Notes: generated from the sequence alone by a model not told the origin. A DNA stretch of 64,000 nt from Cordylochernes scorpioides (GCA_030710605.1 CP092875.1:62152394-62216393); one strand, 5' to 3'; shown: positions 49,645 through 61,350, counted from the stretch's first letter. Numbers and translations are program-made.

Positions 49645-50020
49645 GAAATATTATATCTTTTTTCTTATCTCCACTCAATCATATTTTAGATGGTGTCTGC
49701 TGGAGATAAGTAGAGGTCATCAAACGAGATTTGACAACCATAAAGAGAAATTGGGTGGAGTAAAATGCGTCTGCTTTTCTTCATTAAGACTAGGAGCACT
49801 ATTCTGTAGCAGGCCGATTTAGCTCCAATAGAATATGGCCGCCTCTGACATGAGGAACAGACGCCATGTGCAGCTGCTCCAAAAATGGAGAACAGACGTT
49901 GCTCATCCTGTATCCTTGGATTATGAGCTCATACAGGGCACTAGGTTTTTTAGTGGGCTTGTTACTGTCCCCCCTCCTCCTTTTTCATCCCGGCTTGGTA
50001 CCGGAAAAAGCGGAGTTTGA
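49645..50020 (+). repeat. Dispersed repeat family A, copy A1
   Basis: It starts around 'tttcttatctccactcaatc', passes 'aaaatgcgtctgc', 'gacatgaggaacagacgcca' and 'cccctcctcctttttc', and ends 'ggaaaaagcggagtt'. It lacks the segment 'actatcagccgggcc' found in A2 and A3. Only its first ~105 bp are present at 17,790-17,896 in copy 1. A short frame (49,835-50,020) is not kept in the other copies, so I regard the family as non-coding. Its class is unknown; no tRNA-type promoter boxes or terminal inverted repeats were seen. Confidence 0.75.
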
Positions 50021-50620
50021 ATATTATCTTCGGTTAATGAAGTAGGAAATATATAAATTTATATTGGTGCAGGTACATTATTCTCATCTAGTATTTTTTA
50101 TCCTCATTAGCCACCATGTATTATCAAAATCCTACTAATATCAATTTTTATATTAGCCGTTTACTCCTTGGCTTTGTATTCTAAAGTGGTGAAAATTAGT
50201 TAATTCAGTCATTGTTGATCGAGAGTTTGTAAAACCATCTTCACGATTACTGATTATATTAATTTGCTCCTAGAATTTGATGATTTTATTGTTTCTTATT
50301 CTTTAAAAAAGTTTCTAAAGATTTGAATTTTGACATAGAGATCGATAGCTGCCGCAAAATTTCAATCTGATTCACCCTGCTTTGAAATGAAACGCCTCTG
50401 CTCTTTTCCATTCATCGGAAAAGTAACTTATATCCAGACTTCTCATATTTCAGTTAGTATTTACATCAAATATTGTTTTGAGTGTATTAACATATTATTA
50501 TAAATGTTAATTCTGGAGATTTCCTCGGAATATCAATTTATCGTTAATAGTGTTTACTTTAATATAAATCAATAAAGCGCCATCTATATATAGCAAATGA
50601 AAACATTAAGAGTCGATTTT
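50021..50620. other. AT-rich spacer, no gene seen
   Basis: No recognisable feature beyond AT-rich sequence and very short frames. Confidence 0.4.
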
Positions 50621-50623
50621 TTT

Positions 50624-50801
50624 TCACACATAAATCAATTTTCTACTGTCCTCACTGCGATGTGAAGACATTGAGAGTGCTTGACTCATAAGTGATGATT
50701 AAATTGGGTAAACCTCTAGGAGGGTTAACCACTGATGAGTCAAACTCTCCCAATAATTTTTCAACGAAGAAAGGACAGTAAATATTTGATTTATGTGTGA
50801 A
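50624..50801. mobile_element. Palindromic MITE related to M1
   Basis: Outer arms 'cacacataaatcaa' and its complement enclose 'ttctactgtcctcactg' (left) and 'aaggacagta' (right), a diverged form of the M1 arm. A second, inner palindrome pairs 50,675-50,694 with about 50,733-50,753 (ACTCATAAGTG against CACTGATGAGT). Confidence 0.6.
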
Positions 50802-51144
50802 TGAAACATTCGCATATTAATGTCTTCTTTATCGATTATAATTTTTTGTGTGTTCTCTGAAATGTTAATGTAAAGTTCCTTGTATATGTATATATATTCT
50901 TATTATCACCAGGGTTGTAAGGAGAAAGATCCGATATTAATTCCTCAGTTTTCTGTTGTTATTATAACGTGGTAATTTGTAATATTTGTAGTTGTTTTTT
51001 GGAGTTACCCCTCTCAAATATTTTTGTATATTTTGTATAGACTCCCATTAGTATTAATCGGATAGTTTTCTACTAGAAATATCCTCCACGATATTATTTT
51101 GACCTTTTATATTTATTTATTGTATTTATCTTTATATGTATATG

Positions 51145-51293
51145 GCTTTTCTTGATTTATCAAGAAATTGGGTTGGGCAAATATCAGGGAACTGGCTAAA
51201 TAAATGAATAGTTGATTTCTGTTCCAATATATGGCGCTTTGCCTTCTGAAAAGCACATGTGTTCCTGGTCAGGTTATGCCTTTTTATTTTTAA
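51145..51293. mobile_element. Solitary right half of M2 element
   Basis: It matches 18,885-19,025: 'tcaagaaattgg', 'tagttgatttctgttcc', 'gccttctg', 'ctcctggtcagg' in order. No left arm is present upstream. Confidence 0.65.
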
Positions 51294-51728
51294 TATGTAT
51301 ATATGAATAATTCTATTGAATATCTTTAAGGGTTTTTAGTTCGGTAAAATAAAGATTTCTTATATAGTATGAGTAGTTTTTTAGCATATTCAGCCATGCA
51401 TAAAAATGATAGTATATAGTTCGATTTTGACCACTTTATTCATAATCGCTGTTTTGTTTGCGTCATATGATATTATTTAATCTAGTTACATTTGAAAATG
51501 CAAATACATATTTTTGGAAATAAAACTACAGAGAAGACAGAACAAACTCGAATACTTAAATTAGAAGATTTGAAAATTTATACACTTTAGTAAATTTATT
51601 CAAAATTGAATGAACAAATTTACATATAGAAATATATATGGCATTTATCAATATAACTAGGCATTTACAACTATTTATTAAAGCAAAAACACAAGTTAAT
51701 AAAACCATATCAAAATAATTAATAATGT

Positions 51729-51980
51729 ATGACGTTTCGGTTACAATACTGTTACCTAAACGTCACACACATTTATTTATTTGGATTGGATCTTATTATT
51801 ACCTTGTGTTTATATTCTATAATCCAAATTGTACCTTATCATTATATAGTTAACGCTGTATGTATATTACACTGCTACCGAAACGTCACACACTATTTAT
51901 TAATCAGATTTGGTCTTATTACCTTGTGTTTATAATCTATAATCCAAATTTTACCTTATCATTATACAGTTAACGCTGTA
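51729..51980. repeat. Tandem partial copies of the M3 MITE arm
   Basis: The right arm of the palindrome at 57,598-57,776 ('aaacgtcacacac', 'ttggtcttattaccttgtgt') occurs twice here in direct orientation, at about 51,747 and 51,872. Each is followed by 'accttatcattata' and 'gttaacgctgta'. Confidence 0.6.
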
Positions 51981-52266
51981 TATTTATATTATTGAAAAAT
52001 TAATATTGTAGTTAAATTAAAAATGGGCTTTTAACTGTTTAAGTATTTGTTGATTTTTATATGTTGACGGGATTTTTAATACAAGCAACACTATATATCA
52101 TTAGGAGTCTCTCTTATAAGTTTCAATTATTATGAACAAGCCACAGAATATCTTATATAATTTCTGAAATTTAGTTCATAATCATCTTCTAATTAACAAC
52201 GTGTTTATAATGTTACGGGAGAAAATATTCTGAGGAAATCTAACAACAAGGTTTGGTACAAGAGGT

Positions 52267-52584
52267 TTGCCATTGTGTTTCTTGTTTAAAGAGAGATCCA
52301 ATGGAATGGGTTTCTACTTCAAGGAAAGACTCTTCTTTTCAGCTAAACAACAACAAGAACTTTGGGAAAACTACTTGTCATTAAATTGTAAGGCTACAAC
52401 AGGTGTCCTTTCTTCTTCCCTCTATGTCACTTGCCTTCATTTCTTTATTTTTACTCTACTTCTTTATCTCAGATACTCTCTAAATATATTTACATTTATT
52501 ATTAATGAATTGGTATATTTTTATCCATATTTAGATGTACTATACCGAGGGTTATTTTGTTATTTGTTCTCAATAGGATGGTAG
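52267..52584 (+). CDS. Open frame of 105 codons, unrecognised
   Basis: The first half (GFYFKERLFFSAKQQQELWE) is polar and the second half is hydrophobic with a possible membrane segment (FIFTLLLYLRYSL). A CAACAG|GTGTCC site could end an exon at about 52,402. No homologue is recognised and there is no second copy in the window to test conservation. It is quite possibly a chance frame. Confidence 0.12.
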   Translation: MPLCFLFKERSNGMGFYFKERLFFSAKQQQELWENYLSLNCKATTGVLSSSLYVTCLHFFIFTLLLYLRYSLNIFTFIINELVYFYPYLDVLYRGLFCYLFSIGW

Positions 52585-52884
52585 AGTCTATATCATCGTT
52601 TATAAAGACAGCTCGTATTGATATATTGAGAGAATTATATAAAATAAACAGCTATTTATGAATGTAACAATCTTTAAGCAATATGTTGTATTCGCATATC
52701 CGTTCAATATATATTACATTTCTATAAAAATATAGAATACATCAGCCTAAACACTAACTTCGTATCGCCTGAATCATTCCATGTTAACAGTATAAACATT
52801 CAATCCTTTCTCTTTAAAAGTCTTCACGGTTGATTTTATTGTCTTTTTTTAAATATAGCATATAATTCATAATTAATGAATATG

Positions 52885-53210
52885 TCTTCTTCTTCTTTCT
52901 TATCTACCATCATGATTGGAAGAAGTAAAATGCGTCTGCCTTTGTAATTAAGAATGGGAGCACTACTCAGTGGCAGGCCGACTTTGCTCAAAAAAAAAAA
53001 AAAGGCCGCCTCTGACATGAGGAACAGACGCCATGTGCAGCCGCTCCCAACATGGAGTACAAACGCTGCTCATCCTGTATCGCTGGATCAGGAGCCCTTA
53101 CAGGGTACTATCAGCCGGGCCAGCTGAGCCCAGGTTTTTTAGTGAGCTTGTTACTGCTCCCCCTCCTCCTTTTTCATTCGGGCTTGGGACCGGCAAAGGC
53201 GGAGTTAATG
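52885..53210 (+). repeat. Dispersed repeat family A, copy A2
   Basis: Close to A3 over its full length, from 'ttctttcttatct' to 'ccggcaaaggcggagtt'. A 13-bp A run replaces part of the sequence at 52,990. Confidence 0.75.
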
Positions 53211-53490
53211 AATATGTGACTTGTTAATGGATTATATATTACGAAATATGTTTGTATATGCTCTAAAAAATAAGGAATATGATTGATAGCTTTATTGAAT
53301 TGAAAATAATCGTATACAAGTATGTATTATACATGTAATATTTCTTGTTTACTAGACTCGCATCAGTTTGTCTATAACTTCTAAAATGGTCAGAGTAGCT
53401 CTAAATGTGCGGATATTTCAAATAAATTAGGTTTTAAAGTGAGATAAGTGCACGAATTGCAATATAGGCAGTTTGGTAGAAGTTTATTTT
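53211..53490. other. AT-rich spacer
   Basis: Nothing recognised between repeat A2 and the LINE relic. Confidence 0.4.
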
Positions 53491-53499
53491 ATTATTGTT

Positions 53500-55100
53500 A
53501 GTGAGCCAGACTATGAGCCTAGAGTGGATAATTCATTCTGTTATTTTACAAAGTAAGCTGGTGAGATCAATTGGCCGATAGTTCTTGTATTCCTTGGCAT
53601 CTTTGTTTGGTTTCAGTATTGGCACTAAAATTGATATCTTCCAATTCTTTGGTAGTTTACCAGTTTTGCCATGAAATGTTCAGTATTTGTAGGAGTTGAT
53701 TTTTAGCTTTGTCTCCAAAGTGTTTAATCATTTAACCAAAAATTAGATTATCTCCTGGTGACCTCTTGGATTTAACTTTTCTATTGATGAGTTTAGCTCA
53801 TTCAGTGTGAAGTCTCTCGAGTAAATATCTTGTTGATGGTAATTTCTTGCTTGTTTAACTAACCTGTTTATATTATTTTTTAGAGTCCTGCCTTCATTCG
53901 TATAGCTGAGTCTGGAAGTGCTTGAAAAATATTCAACAATTATTTCAGCCATCTGTTTGTTCTCGCTATTCATATCGGTTAGAGTATTGGAGGATTAGTG
54001 TTGGTTTTGATTGTTTTATAACACTAATTATATTCCAGTGATGGCTTTCCTTTTTTGGATCCATTTTATTCGCAGAATTCTGCCCATTTTTCTCTCTCTC
54101 TCTCTTGTTTGAATATACAAATTTCTTGTTCTATATTGTGACTAATTTCAATGAGTTCCTTTATGATTTCTTCTGTTTTATTTGTTTTAAAAATTCATTG
54201 ATATTTTCTCTTTCTGCGATCATTGCCTCGATATTGTAGTCCTTCCAGTAAAGTATTCACAGGTCTTTACGTCTACCTCTAGGTATCGATACTTTTGCAG
54301 CTTTGGATATGTTCGAAGAGATTTTTTCCAATTTTTTGTCAATCGTTCTGTGATTTAATTTTTCGTTGCACAGTTCTTCAAGCTTTTCTGTGAATTTTTT
54401 CCAGTGTTATTTTATTCTGTTGGAAATTCTCAATTTTGAATTTTAGGGTTGTTAAAATTGGTCTGTGGTCACTGATTGCACTTTTCAGAATTTTCCATTG
54501 TGTTGTGGGTGCGATGTTGTAATTTATCGCTGTGATGTCTATTGCGAATTCTGTGCCTGTGGACTTGGATAGATAGGTGTCCTTTTCGTTATTTAACGGT
54601 GTAAGGTCGAGGTCGGTTAGTATGTCCTCAACCTGCTGACCTTTGTTATCCTGGACAGGTGATCCCCAAGTTGGTCTTCGGCGTTAAAATCACCAAGTAT
54701 GATTGCGATATCCGAAGACGCTTCACTTAATGTCTCTATCAGGCCTGTATTGATGCTAGTATTATCGTGGTGATAAACATTTATGATTGGAATTGTTTTA
54801 TCTGTAAGATAGATTTCTATTGCCTGAGCTTCTGTCGTGATTTCTCTAGGCTTTCTCTGATTATAGGCGATTTCCTTAAATTTGATTTCTAGAGTTTTAA
54901 TCAAAACGGCAAGTCCTCCTCCGAATTTTCCCGGTCTGTCCTTTCGTAGTGTTGTTTAATCTTTGATATTGAATCTCAGATTCTGATTCAATTTTGTCTC
55001 CTGAGGACAAGAAATATGTACATTGTTGTCACAGAGAAGACAAGTCAGCTCTTTATTTTCCTCTGGGTACCATTTATATTGAGTTGTAGTAGATTGAATT
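53500..55100 (-). pseudogene. Jockey-like non-LTR retrotransposon, truncated and broken
   Basis: Read on the minus strand, the parts come in LINE order. First is the C-terminal half of an APE-type endonuclease (54,617-54,904, with IINVYHHD and the catalytic-type ILGDFNAEDQLGDH). Then comes a linker helix region (53,743-53,973, EYFSSTSRL...LKNNINRLV). Last is the start of the reverse transcriptase (about 53,500-53,650, PILKPNKDAKEYKNYRPIDL). The palm with YADD and the whole 3' end are missing, and the domains are split by frameshifts. It is inactive. Confidence 0.75.
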
Positions 55101-55328
55101 GTGTCCTCGTAGTAGATTTCTCATCATGAGCTCGAGCTGCAGCTCCTGACGCGGCGGTTACCCCGGACGCGGTAGCATTACTGGAGATATCAGTTTTGCT
55201 CTTCATTTGAAAATGGGTGCCGTTGCAACGTTAGTCACCTTGGAAACGAAACAGAATTTGGTCAAATATTCAAGGGTCCAGGGAGGACCGCAAGGAGGTG
55301 TGGTCGGGCTTCTTCCCTTCCCCCTGGA

Positions 55329-56410
55329 ATGCCGTCACTACAGGATAAAGCACTCTTGGTGAATTTTTTAAATTGTGATTCAGAATCTGCCACTGAAGCT
55401 TTACGAGCGTTTCGTTCCTTTAAAGATATTCGAAGCGGTAAAGGACCCATGAGTTGCTACTCTCTAAGGCGAATGATTAGATATTTTGAGGAAACTGGAT
55501 CTCTGGAAGCAAAACCTCGGAGTGGAAGACCATCGACATGCAAGTCAGTGGCTGTTACGGTTTTTCAGAATGCTGAAGCTATTGAAGCGTTATCCACGTA
55601 TGGAGAAGTAAGTGCTAGACAAGTTTCTCGACAAACGGGGATTTCGTATGGAACAGTTTGGAGAGAACACACATTTAGAAATTTTCTATAAAAATACCCT
55701 AACAAAATTCAAAGTTTTCACGAGTTGAAAGTCGCGATTTTGAGAAGCGTCAAGAATTCGCTGCATGGGTTTTCCGGCAAATTGATATTGATGAAAACTA
55801 TCTGTCAAATGTTCTAAGAACAGATGATGCTCACTTTTATCTAAAGGGAGAATTTAACATTCAAATCTGCCTCATTTTGGCAACAGAAAACCCTAGGATA
55901 TTTATAGAAATACCACTTCATCAGCACAGAGTTACAGTTTTGTGTGGGTTCACTTCTTCTTTTATTATTGGGCCATTTTTCTTTGAAAAAATCAATGAAA
56001 GAACTTTTAAAACCGTTTTTCTATCTGGTGAACGTTATGTTCAACTTTTGAGAGAAAATGTTATTCCCATATTGCAGGACAGAAAAGTACTTGCGAAATA
56101 ACATTCATGCAAGATGGAGGACCTCCTCATATCTCCCGCGGTGCCAAACAAACGCTGAAGGATACGTTCGGTGAAATTCGTTGATAAGTCGCCACTTTAT
56201 ATACCAGTGGCCTCCAATATCACCAGACTTGACGCCTTACAATTTCGGTTATGGGGGTACATTAAGTCTCGTTTTTATCGATGTCGGCCTACCACATTGG
56301 CCATGTTGAAGGCTTCTATCAGATGGCACGTTTTTTAAATTTCAACTATTTAATTGACCATTCTGTCATCTATCGTCTGCAGGCGGTGTTTGAGAATGAA
56401 GAGCGCCACA
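55329..56410 (+). pseudogene. DUF4817-type DDE transposase, broken
   Basis: The frame at 55,329-55,691 encodes an N-terminal helix-turn-helix of the kind seen in arthropod DUF4817 transposases (EALRAFRSFKDIRSGKGPMS, MIRYFEETGSLEAKPRSGRP). After a shift come YPYKIQSFHELK, FEKRQEFAAWVFRQID and a first catalytic site LRTDDAHFYL (usually TDEAHF). Then follow CGFTSSFIIGPFFFEK, LLRENVIPILQ and MQDGGPPHISRGA, the second catalytic site. After more shifts LWGYIKSRFY is visible. There are several stops and shifts. A matching right terminal end may be at 57,495-57,517; no left end was found. Confidence 0.75.
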
Positions 56411-57344
56411 TTGAGCAAGGATTATGACCTAATACAAGAGAGAAGGCAGTTACCTCATGTGTTATATTTTGCAGCTCTTTGTTTTGGGTTATGTAATAAT
56501 AAATTCTGTCCTCACATCTTGACTCTTTTTTTTTTCTGTGAACAGTATTTTTTTTGTTTGTCATTTGCCCACATCTTATATTATGTCGTGCAGGCTAAAG
56601 TGTTATAACTTCTCGAATAACACTGGTATACACAATTTTACCCCTTATGTTTAGTTTATCGCTTTTCGCTCATTAGAAGAAATAGCATAAGGAATATTCT
56701 CTGTATCCCCCCCCCCTCCCCCAAATTTAGAAATTTTGCGCAAAAAAATAATATAAAATGATTTTACTACCACGTTTTGCAACGCAAAAGGTCGATTTAA
56801 AAATGATTTTTTTTTAGGGGATACATTTTCAAAATTATGTACAGTATAATAAACAATGATAACATTTGACAAACCCAGAGGATATTTGGAATAAAGTACG
56901 CCAAATATATTTTGTCACTCCCCTCTATATTTCATTTTTGGATCATGACAAATATCCAGTCAAATAGTCAAGTGTCGTCACACATTCCTTATAGCAAGAA
57001 ATCCTATTAATAGTGCCATCATAATTTTTGGTACTATATTAACATTTCAAAAAATCGTGTATTGATATCAGAAGTGTTTTTCAAACATTCAATCTATTTC
57101 ACAAAACTCATCTAAAATATAAATATTTTTGCTACATGTTTTAATTTGCATATACCTATTTTACATATCTCAGATTGTATTTAAAAATCGTTAACCATTT
57201 CTTCTAACTTTTGGCGAAATGGTGTTTTATTAATTTATTATTTTATATTATTAGGGTTCTTTCCTGGTATTCAAAAAGGAAAAATACGTGTCGTTCAGTT
57301 ATATTTTCAATTTATCAAACAATTTGGCCGCTGATTCTGGTAGA
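56411..57344. other. Spacer with C and A/T homopolymers
   Basis: No gene is supported. A C-rich run lies at about 56,707-56,723. Short frames on both strands are AT-driven. Confidence 0.35.
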
Positions 57345-57517
57345 GCGCCATCTAGCGAATGAGGTTGTAACTAAAATCAATTTCGAATTTTTCATTATTT
57401 GCCATAAAAAATCCCATTGCATCCTGAACACAATGGTGTTTACCGCATTGCTCTAGCGCAAATATTCGCGGAGTTATTAATTTTTAAAGTTGTGCGGGAC
57501 TTTTGGATCACCCTGTA
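57345..57517. mobile_element. Terminal piece of a DDE element
   Basis: It ends 'gcgggacttttggatcaccc' then TGTA. This is the reverse complement of an end beginning ACAGGGTGATCCAAAAGTCC, the style of terminus carried by DUF4817-type elements. Which left end it belongs to cannot be seen; the transposase relic at 55,329-56,410 is one option. Confidence 0.4.
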
Positions 57518-57535
57518 GATTATAAACGATCGAGG

Positions 57536-57893
57536 AGCATGAACTCATGGAATTCGTTTAATCTTTACACAAGGGGATAAGAAACAACAGATATAAACAC
57601 AAGGTATAAAGACCAAATCCAAATAAAAATTAGTGTGTGACATTTTGGTAACAGCAATTTTACCATCTTCAGTACTTTTGTCTATTTCAGTACTTTAGTC
57701 TGAAGATGATAACAATGCTGTTACCGAAACGTCACACACCAATTTTTTATTTGGATTTGGTCTTATTACCTTGTGTTGAGAACAGTTGATGTGGTGTAAA
57801 CACAACTTTATTACTGAAAAGGCATTACCATGGCACTGCTACAGTTGTTTTTTATCCCTCGTGTAAAGATTACACAATGAGTTCATGATCTCA
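57536..57893. mobile_element. Nested palindromes: M3 MITE inside an outer inverted repeat
   Basis: Inner: 57,598-57,776 has ~75-bp arms ('acacaaggtataaagaccaa' outer end; 'gtgtgtgacattttggtaac' inward). Outer: 'catgaactcatgg' through 'aatctttacacaaggggata' at 57,538-57,583 is complementary to about 57,850-57,893. The inner element looks inserted into, or grown within, a larger foldback. Confidence 0.6.
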
Positions 57894-57894
57894 T

Positions 57895-58640
57895 GGAATG
57901 GGGGCTAGGGGTGCAGCTTTCGATGATCCAGGCACATTTTGGTGAAAGTCTGACTTTGCTTGACACATTACTGCCACAGTGATCAGCACATGCCTGTTTG
58001 GCCAAAAGTACTAAATGATTTTTATTCAAATTTTGTACACATATAATTTCAAATATTTGTGAATAGAATGATATAATTTAAAATATTCTCCAGCGGAGTC
58101 TATACATTTCCTCCAGCATTGAACCCATTCTGTAAATCCACTTTGGAAATATGATGGAGGTAGTTTACTCAACTATGTCTTTATGGCCCGAAGCTAAAGT
58201 CTTGCAATGAGGCAGTACAAAAGCTGACAGCATCATTGCCAACCATATAATCTAATCTTGAACAGATGGAAGTCACCACAAGGAAAACAATAATGTTTTG
58301 GTGAGTAACATTCTGCTATCTGAAATAACTTACTGAAGAGAAAAGATATGCATGGCTTTTGAAATTCAATCAGCTAAGCCAAATACTTTAACCTTACTTA
58401 CCTAATTCCTATCACCATAAATATAGTTTTTTCTATTCCTTGTGCACATGGTATACAGGCCATGGTTATCATGGTGGGGGGTAGTAAGTGACAGCTTTTA
58501 CTTCAAGTGCATACATGTCTACCCAGGTGAAAAGAGGCAAAGTCAGGCTTTCACCAAAGTGTGCCTGGATCATGGTGTCATGATCAACAAAAGCTGCACC
58601 CCTACATCCCATTCAGGAAATAAGAAACAACAAGAGATTG
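57895..58640. repeat. Long inverted repeat flanking a transposase relic
   Basis: 57,895-57,965 ('ggggtgcagctttcgatgat', 'tttggtgaaagtctgacttt') is complementary to about 58,548-58,620. The arms enclose the mariner-like fragment at 58,018-58,260. With 57,536-57,893 this makes a cluster of interleaved palindromes about 1.1 kb long. Confidence 0.55.
58018..58260 (-). pseudogene. mariner-like transposase C-terminal fragment
   Basis: On the minus strand about 58,060-58,160 reads GFTEWVQCWRKCIDSAGEYF, the pattern that closes many mariner transposases (W-x-x-W/R-x-x-C-I-x-x-x-G-x-Y-F). A 'ggccaaaagtactaaatg' end lies just beyond. The catalytic part is not found. Confidence 0.55.
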
Positions 58641-58976
58641 GTCAGCTAGAATGTATCCAGAATAGGATTCTAGCCCAAAAGCCATAAAATATTTCTTCAA
58701 AAGATCTCCATGTTTTTCTTTTAAATGCAATTTTTAGCTTTTTTAAACTTGCCGACTGCAATTAATCATTTAGATTGAAGTAATATTAATATTTTTTCCT
58801 GTGTTCATACACACACAAAAATGTGTATTAATATAATTTTTCCCTCATTGAAACTTAATCATGAAACATTCAAAATAAAGAAAAAGTCCCATTGGTTCAA
58901 ATACAAGGTTGGGTCAATAAGTAATGCACAATCACCCCTAGCAAAATATATAAATAATTTGTTATCATAAAATATA

Positions 58977-60394
58977 CACTGCGTGACATTGAAAATGGAA
59001 CACCAAGAAATAGTGGCCAGAAAATTATGCAAATTTCAGGGTAGACGCGCCTAACCGAGTTATGCAAATGATTTAAAATGCGCAGCTCTCGTGCGCACAT
59101 GGAGTAAGATATAAGGGAAGGAACTTGCAGAAAGGACAGTATTCGTGTCGTTATTTCTTCAAGGAAAATCATTGTAGAAATTTTGTTCTTGTGTCAAAAG
59201 ACACGTGTAATAACAGAGAATGCCGGGTCATCGTAAACGGAGGCAGTTCAAGCAGACAGACGCTTTTACGAGGGGCATGGTGATCGGACTGAAAAGGGCA
59301 GGTTGGTCCATACGTCAAATCGCAGCTGATACACACCTTGGTGCGTCCACGGTGCACCGACTGTGGAGAAGATGGTTGGAATAAGGAAATGTGGCAATTT
59401 ATAGGAATGTCGGTGCAACCAGAGTGACGTCAGCACGTGTGGATCGGCGTATCCTTCGACAAGCAGTGGCGGCCCCACAAGCCACTTGTACAGCCATCCT
59501 GCAACATGTGCAAGACACCCTAGATCATTCCATCTCGACCAGAACCATTTCCCGTCGATTGGTTGCTAATGGCTTGCACTCATGCCGTCCGCTAATAAGA
59601 CTGCCATTGACCCCACCGAATAGGCGCCAACGTTTGGGATGGTGCCGGGCTAGATCGACGTGGATGACGGAATGGCACAGGGTCGTGTTCTCAGATGAGT
59701 CGCGTTTCTGCTTGTCCAGTGATAGTCGCCGTGACGCGTGTGGCGTCGACGTGGAGAAAGGTCCAATCCGGCAGCAATTGTGGAACGCCCCACCGTGCGA
59801 CAACGTGGAATCATGGTTTGGGGCGCAATCGCGTATGATTCCAGGTCACCTTTACTTCGTATTCAGGGCACTATGACGGCCCAACGATACGTTGATGATG
59901 TGCTGCGACCGGTGACACTCCCCTGCCTTCAGGGGGTACCCAATGCCCTTTATCAGCAGGATAACGCCCGACCGCACACTGCTCGCATTAGCCAACAAGC
60001 TCTGCAAGATGTACAGATGCTTCCCTGGCCACCGTACTCTCCTGATCTCTCACCAATCGAGCACGTCTGGGACATCATTGGACGTCGTTTGCATGCCTTG
60101 CCACAGCCGCGTTCAGAAGACGAACTGTGGCAAATGGTTGAGAGGGAATGGAGAGCCATCCCTCAGGACGCCATCCGTACTCTGATTGACTCTCTACCTA
60201 GACGTGTTGCTGCGTGCATCGCCGTCCGCGGTGGTCCTACTTGCTACTAAGCCGACGCCGTTCTCGCTCTGTATTATGACTATCATTTTGAAATAAAGAT
60301 CACTTATTGTTCGTCCCTGTCTCTCTCTGTCTGCCGAGTTTCATCACTTTCTGGCCACTATTTCTTGGTGTTCCATTTTCAATGTCACGCAGTG
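58977..60394 (+). mobile_element. Tc1-family transposon, nearly intact, nested
   Basis: It is 1,418 bp long with 47-bp terminal inverted repeats that match perfectly (58,977-59,023 and 60,348-60,394; start CACTGCGTGACATTGAAAAT) and a TA target duplication (58,975-58,976; 60,395-60,396). It is the same family as the relics at 14,861 and 47,551, but far younger judging by its ends. Confidence 0.97.
59220..60250 (+). pseudogene. Tc1 transposase with two lesions
   Basis: ATG at 59,220. Domains in order: helix-turn-helix (RKRRQFKQTDAF, IRQIAADTHLGASTVHRLWR), a second DNA-binding half, then the catalytic core with VFSDESRF (first Asp), YQQDNARPHTA (second Asp) and SPDLSPIEHVWD (Glu). The end is GGPTCY then TAA. 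Lesions are a premature TAA at 59,382-59,384 and a loss of about two bases near 59,732 that shifts the frame until 59,738 onward takes over. Between the second Asp and the Glu I count 32 residues rather than the usual 34. Two lesions in a ~340-codon gene suggest recent death. Confidence 0.92.
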
Positions 60395-60469
60395 TATGTT
60401 TTTGGTAAATAAAACACTCTGATTTTCATATCTGACATCAGAATTGATTTATCTTTCGTATTTTATCAG

Positions 60470-61350
60470 ATATGGAGCCTAATGTGAACACAAGAGTCCG
60501 ACAACGACCAAGTTCCTCTTTAAGTCCGATGACATTTCAGCCACAACAATTCACTTAAAACGTCAGCCAGTATAAGGAAATGAAACATTGGATAAATCAT
60601 TATACAGAGATGGGTTCAGCGCTTCCAGAAAGGTAATTTTGATCTTCATGACAAAGAGAGGCCAGGTAAACCTTCAACTGTCACAACAGACCAAAATCTG
60701 GCTCTTGTTGAGGAAATTGTCAAGAATAACCGGACAATAACGACTTATCAATTAATGAAATAACTTTAAATCCTTAAAAGAAGTGTTTTTAAGCTACTTT
60801 CAGATCTTGTTTATCGAAAATTGTTCTCAAAATGGGCGCCAAAGCTTCTAACACGAAAAATGATGCAAACTCGGAAAGAAATTTGTTTTGACCTCATCGA
60901 ATCTTACCCAGGACCAGCTTCTGAGGTCTTTAAAGGAGTCATAACTTGTGATGAGACTTGGGTTTACCATTATGACCCTTCTTCAAAGCGTCAATCAATG
61001 CAATGGACCCATAAATGCCTCCATTTAAGAAAAAAACAAGGCTTTCCCTTTCCAAAGACAAAATCATGATCACAGTCTTTTGGGACCAAGATGGGTTCAT
61101 ATTCATGGACATGCTTGAAAAAATACTTCCATCAACAAGGAAAGATATTGTAAATAAATTGAAAAGCTAAAAATAGATTTTTCAACAAAAAGGCCAGGAC
61201 TAAAAGACTGTCAAATCAAATTTCATCAGGACAATGCAAGACCTCACACCGCGCAACAGACATTGGCTCAAATTTCCAGATATAGTGGAATTTGATGCCT
61301 CACCCAGCTTACAGTCCTGACTTAGCTCCTTCCGACTTTGATCTGTTTGG
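60470..61350 (+). pseudogene. mariner-like transposase, multiply broken
   Basis: Fragments in order: a degraded N terminus; DKERPGKPSTVTTDQ and VEEIVKNNRTITTYQL (linker and helix-turn-helix); ESYPGPASEVFKGVITCDET with WVYHYDP (first Asp, about 60,945); FHQDNARPHTAQQT (second Asp, about 61,230); PAYSPDLAPSDFDLF (third Asp, about 61,320). There are many stops and shifts. It is the coding remnant of the element that the Tc1 interrupts. Confidence 0.85.

Larger units (their letters stand above)
31545..49768. repeat. Segmental duplication, copy 2
   Basis: Same gene and repeat order as 1-17,896, in the same orientation, so the two form a direct duplication. This copy has extra insertions at 41,118-42,353 (mariner) and 43,380-44,088 (Helitron). 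It lacks the ~0.8 kb block found at 16,015-16,820 in copy 1. The left limit is set where sequence homologous to base 1 begins. The true unit may start further left, because 29,690-30,540 is a partial extra copy of 31,545-32,520. Confidence 0.9.

Noticed and set aside
50730..50790. Possible hammerhead ribozyme (CTGATGAG core followed later by GAA)
   Set aside because: The expected stem II (GTC...GAC next to GAAA) and cleavage site are absent. The CTGATGAG is explained by the inner palindrome of the MITE.
53033..53227. Proline-rich short peptides read from repeat family A
   Set aside because: The reading frame differs between repeat copies because of indels, so coding is not conserved.
55130..55150. 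Polylinker-like run of restriction sites (GAGCTCGAGCTGCAGCTC)
   Set aside because: No vector sequence follows, and the flanks are ordinary genomic DNA next to a LINE relic; a short GC-rich palindrome explains it.
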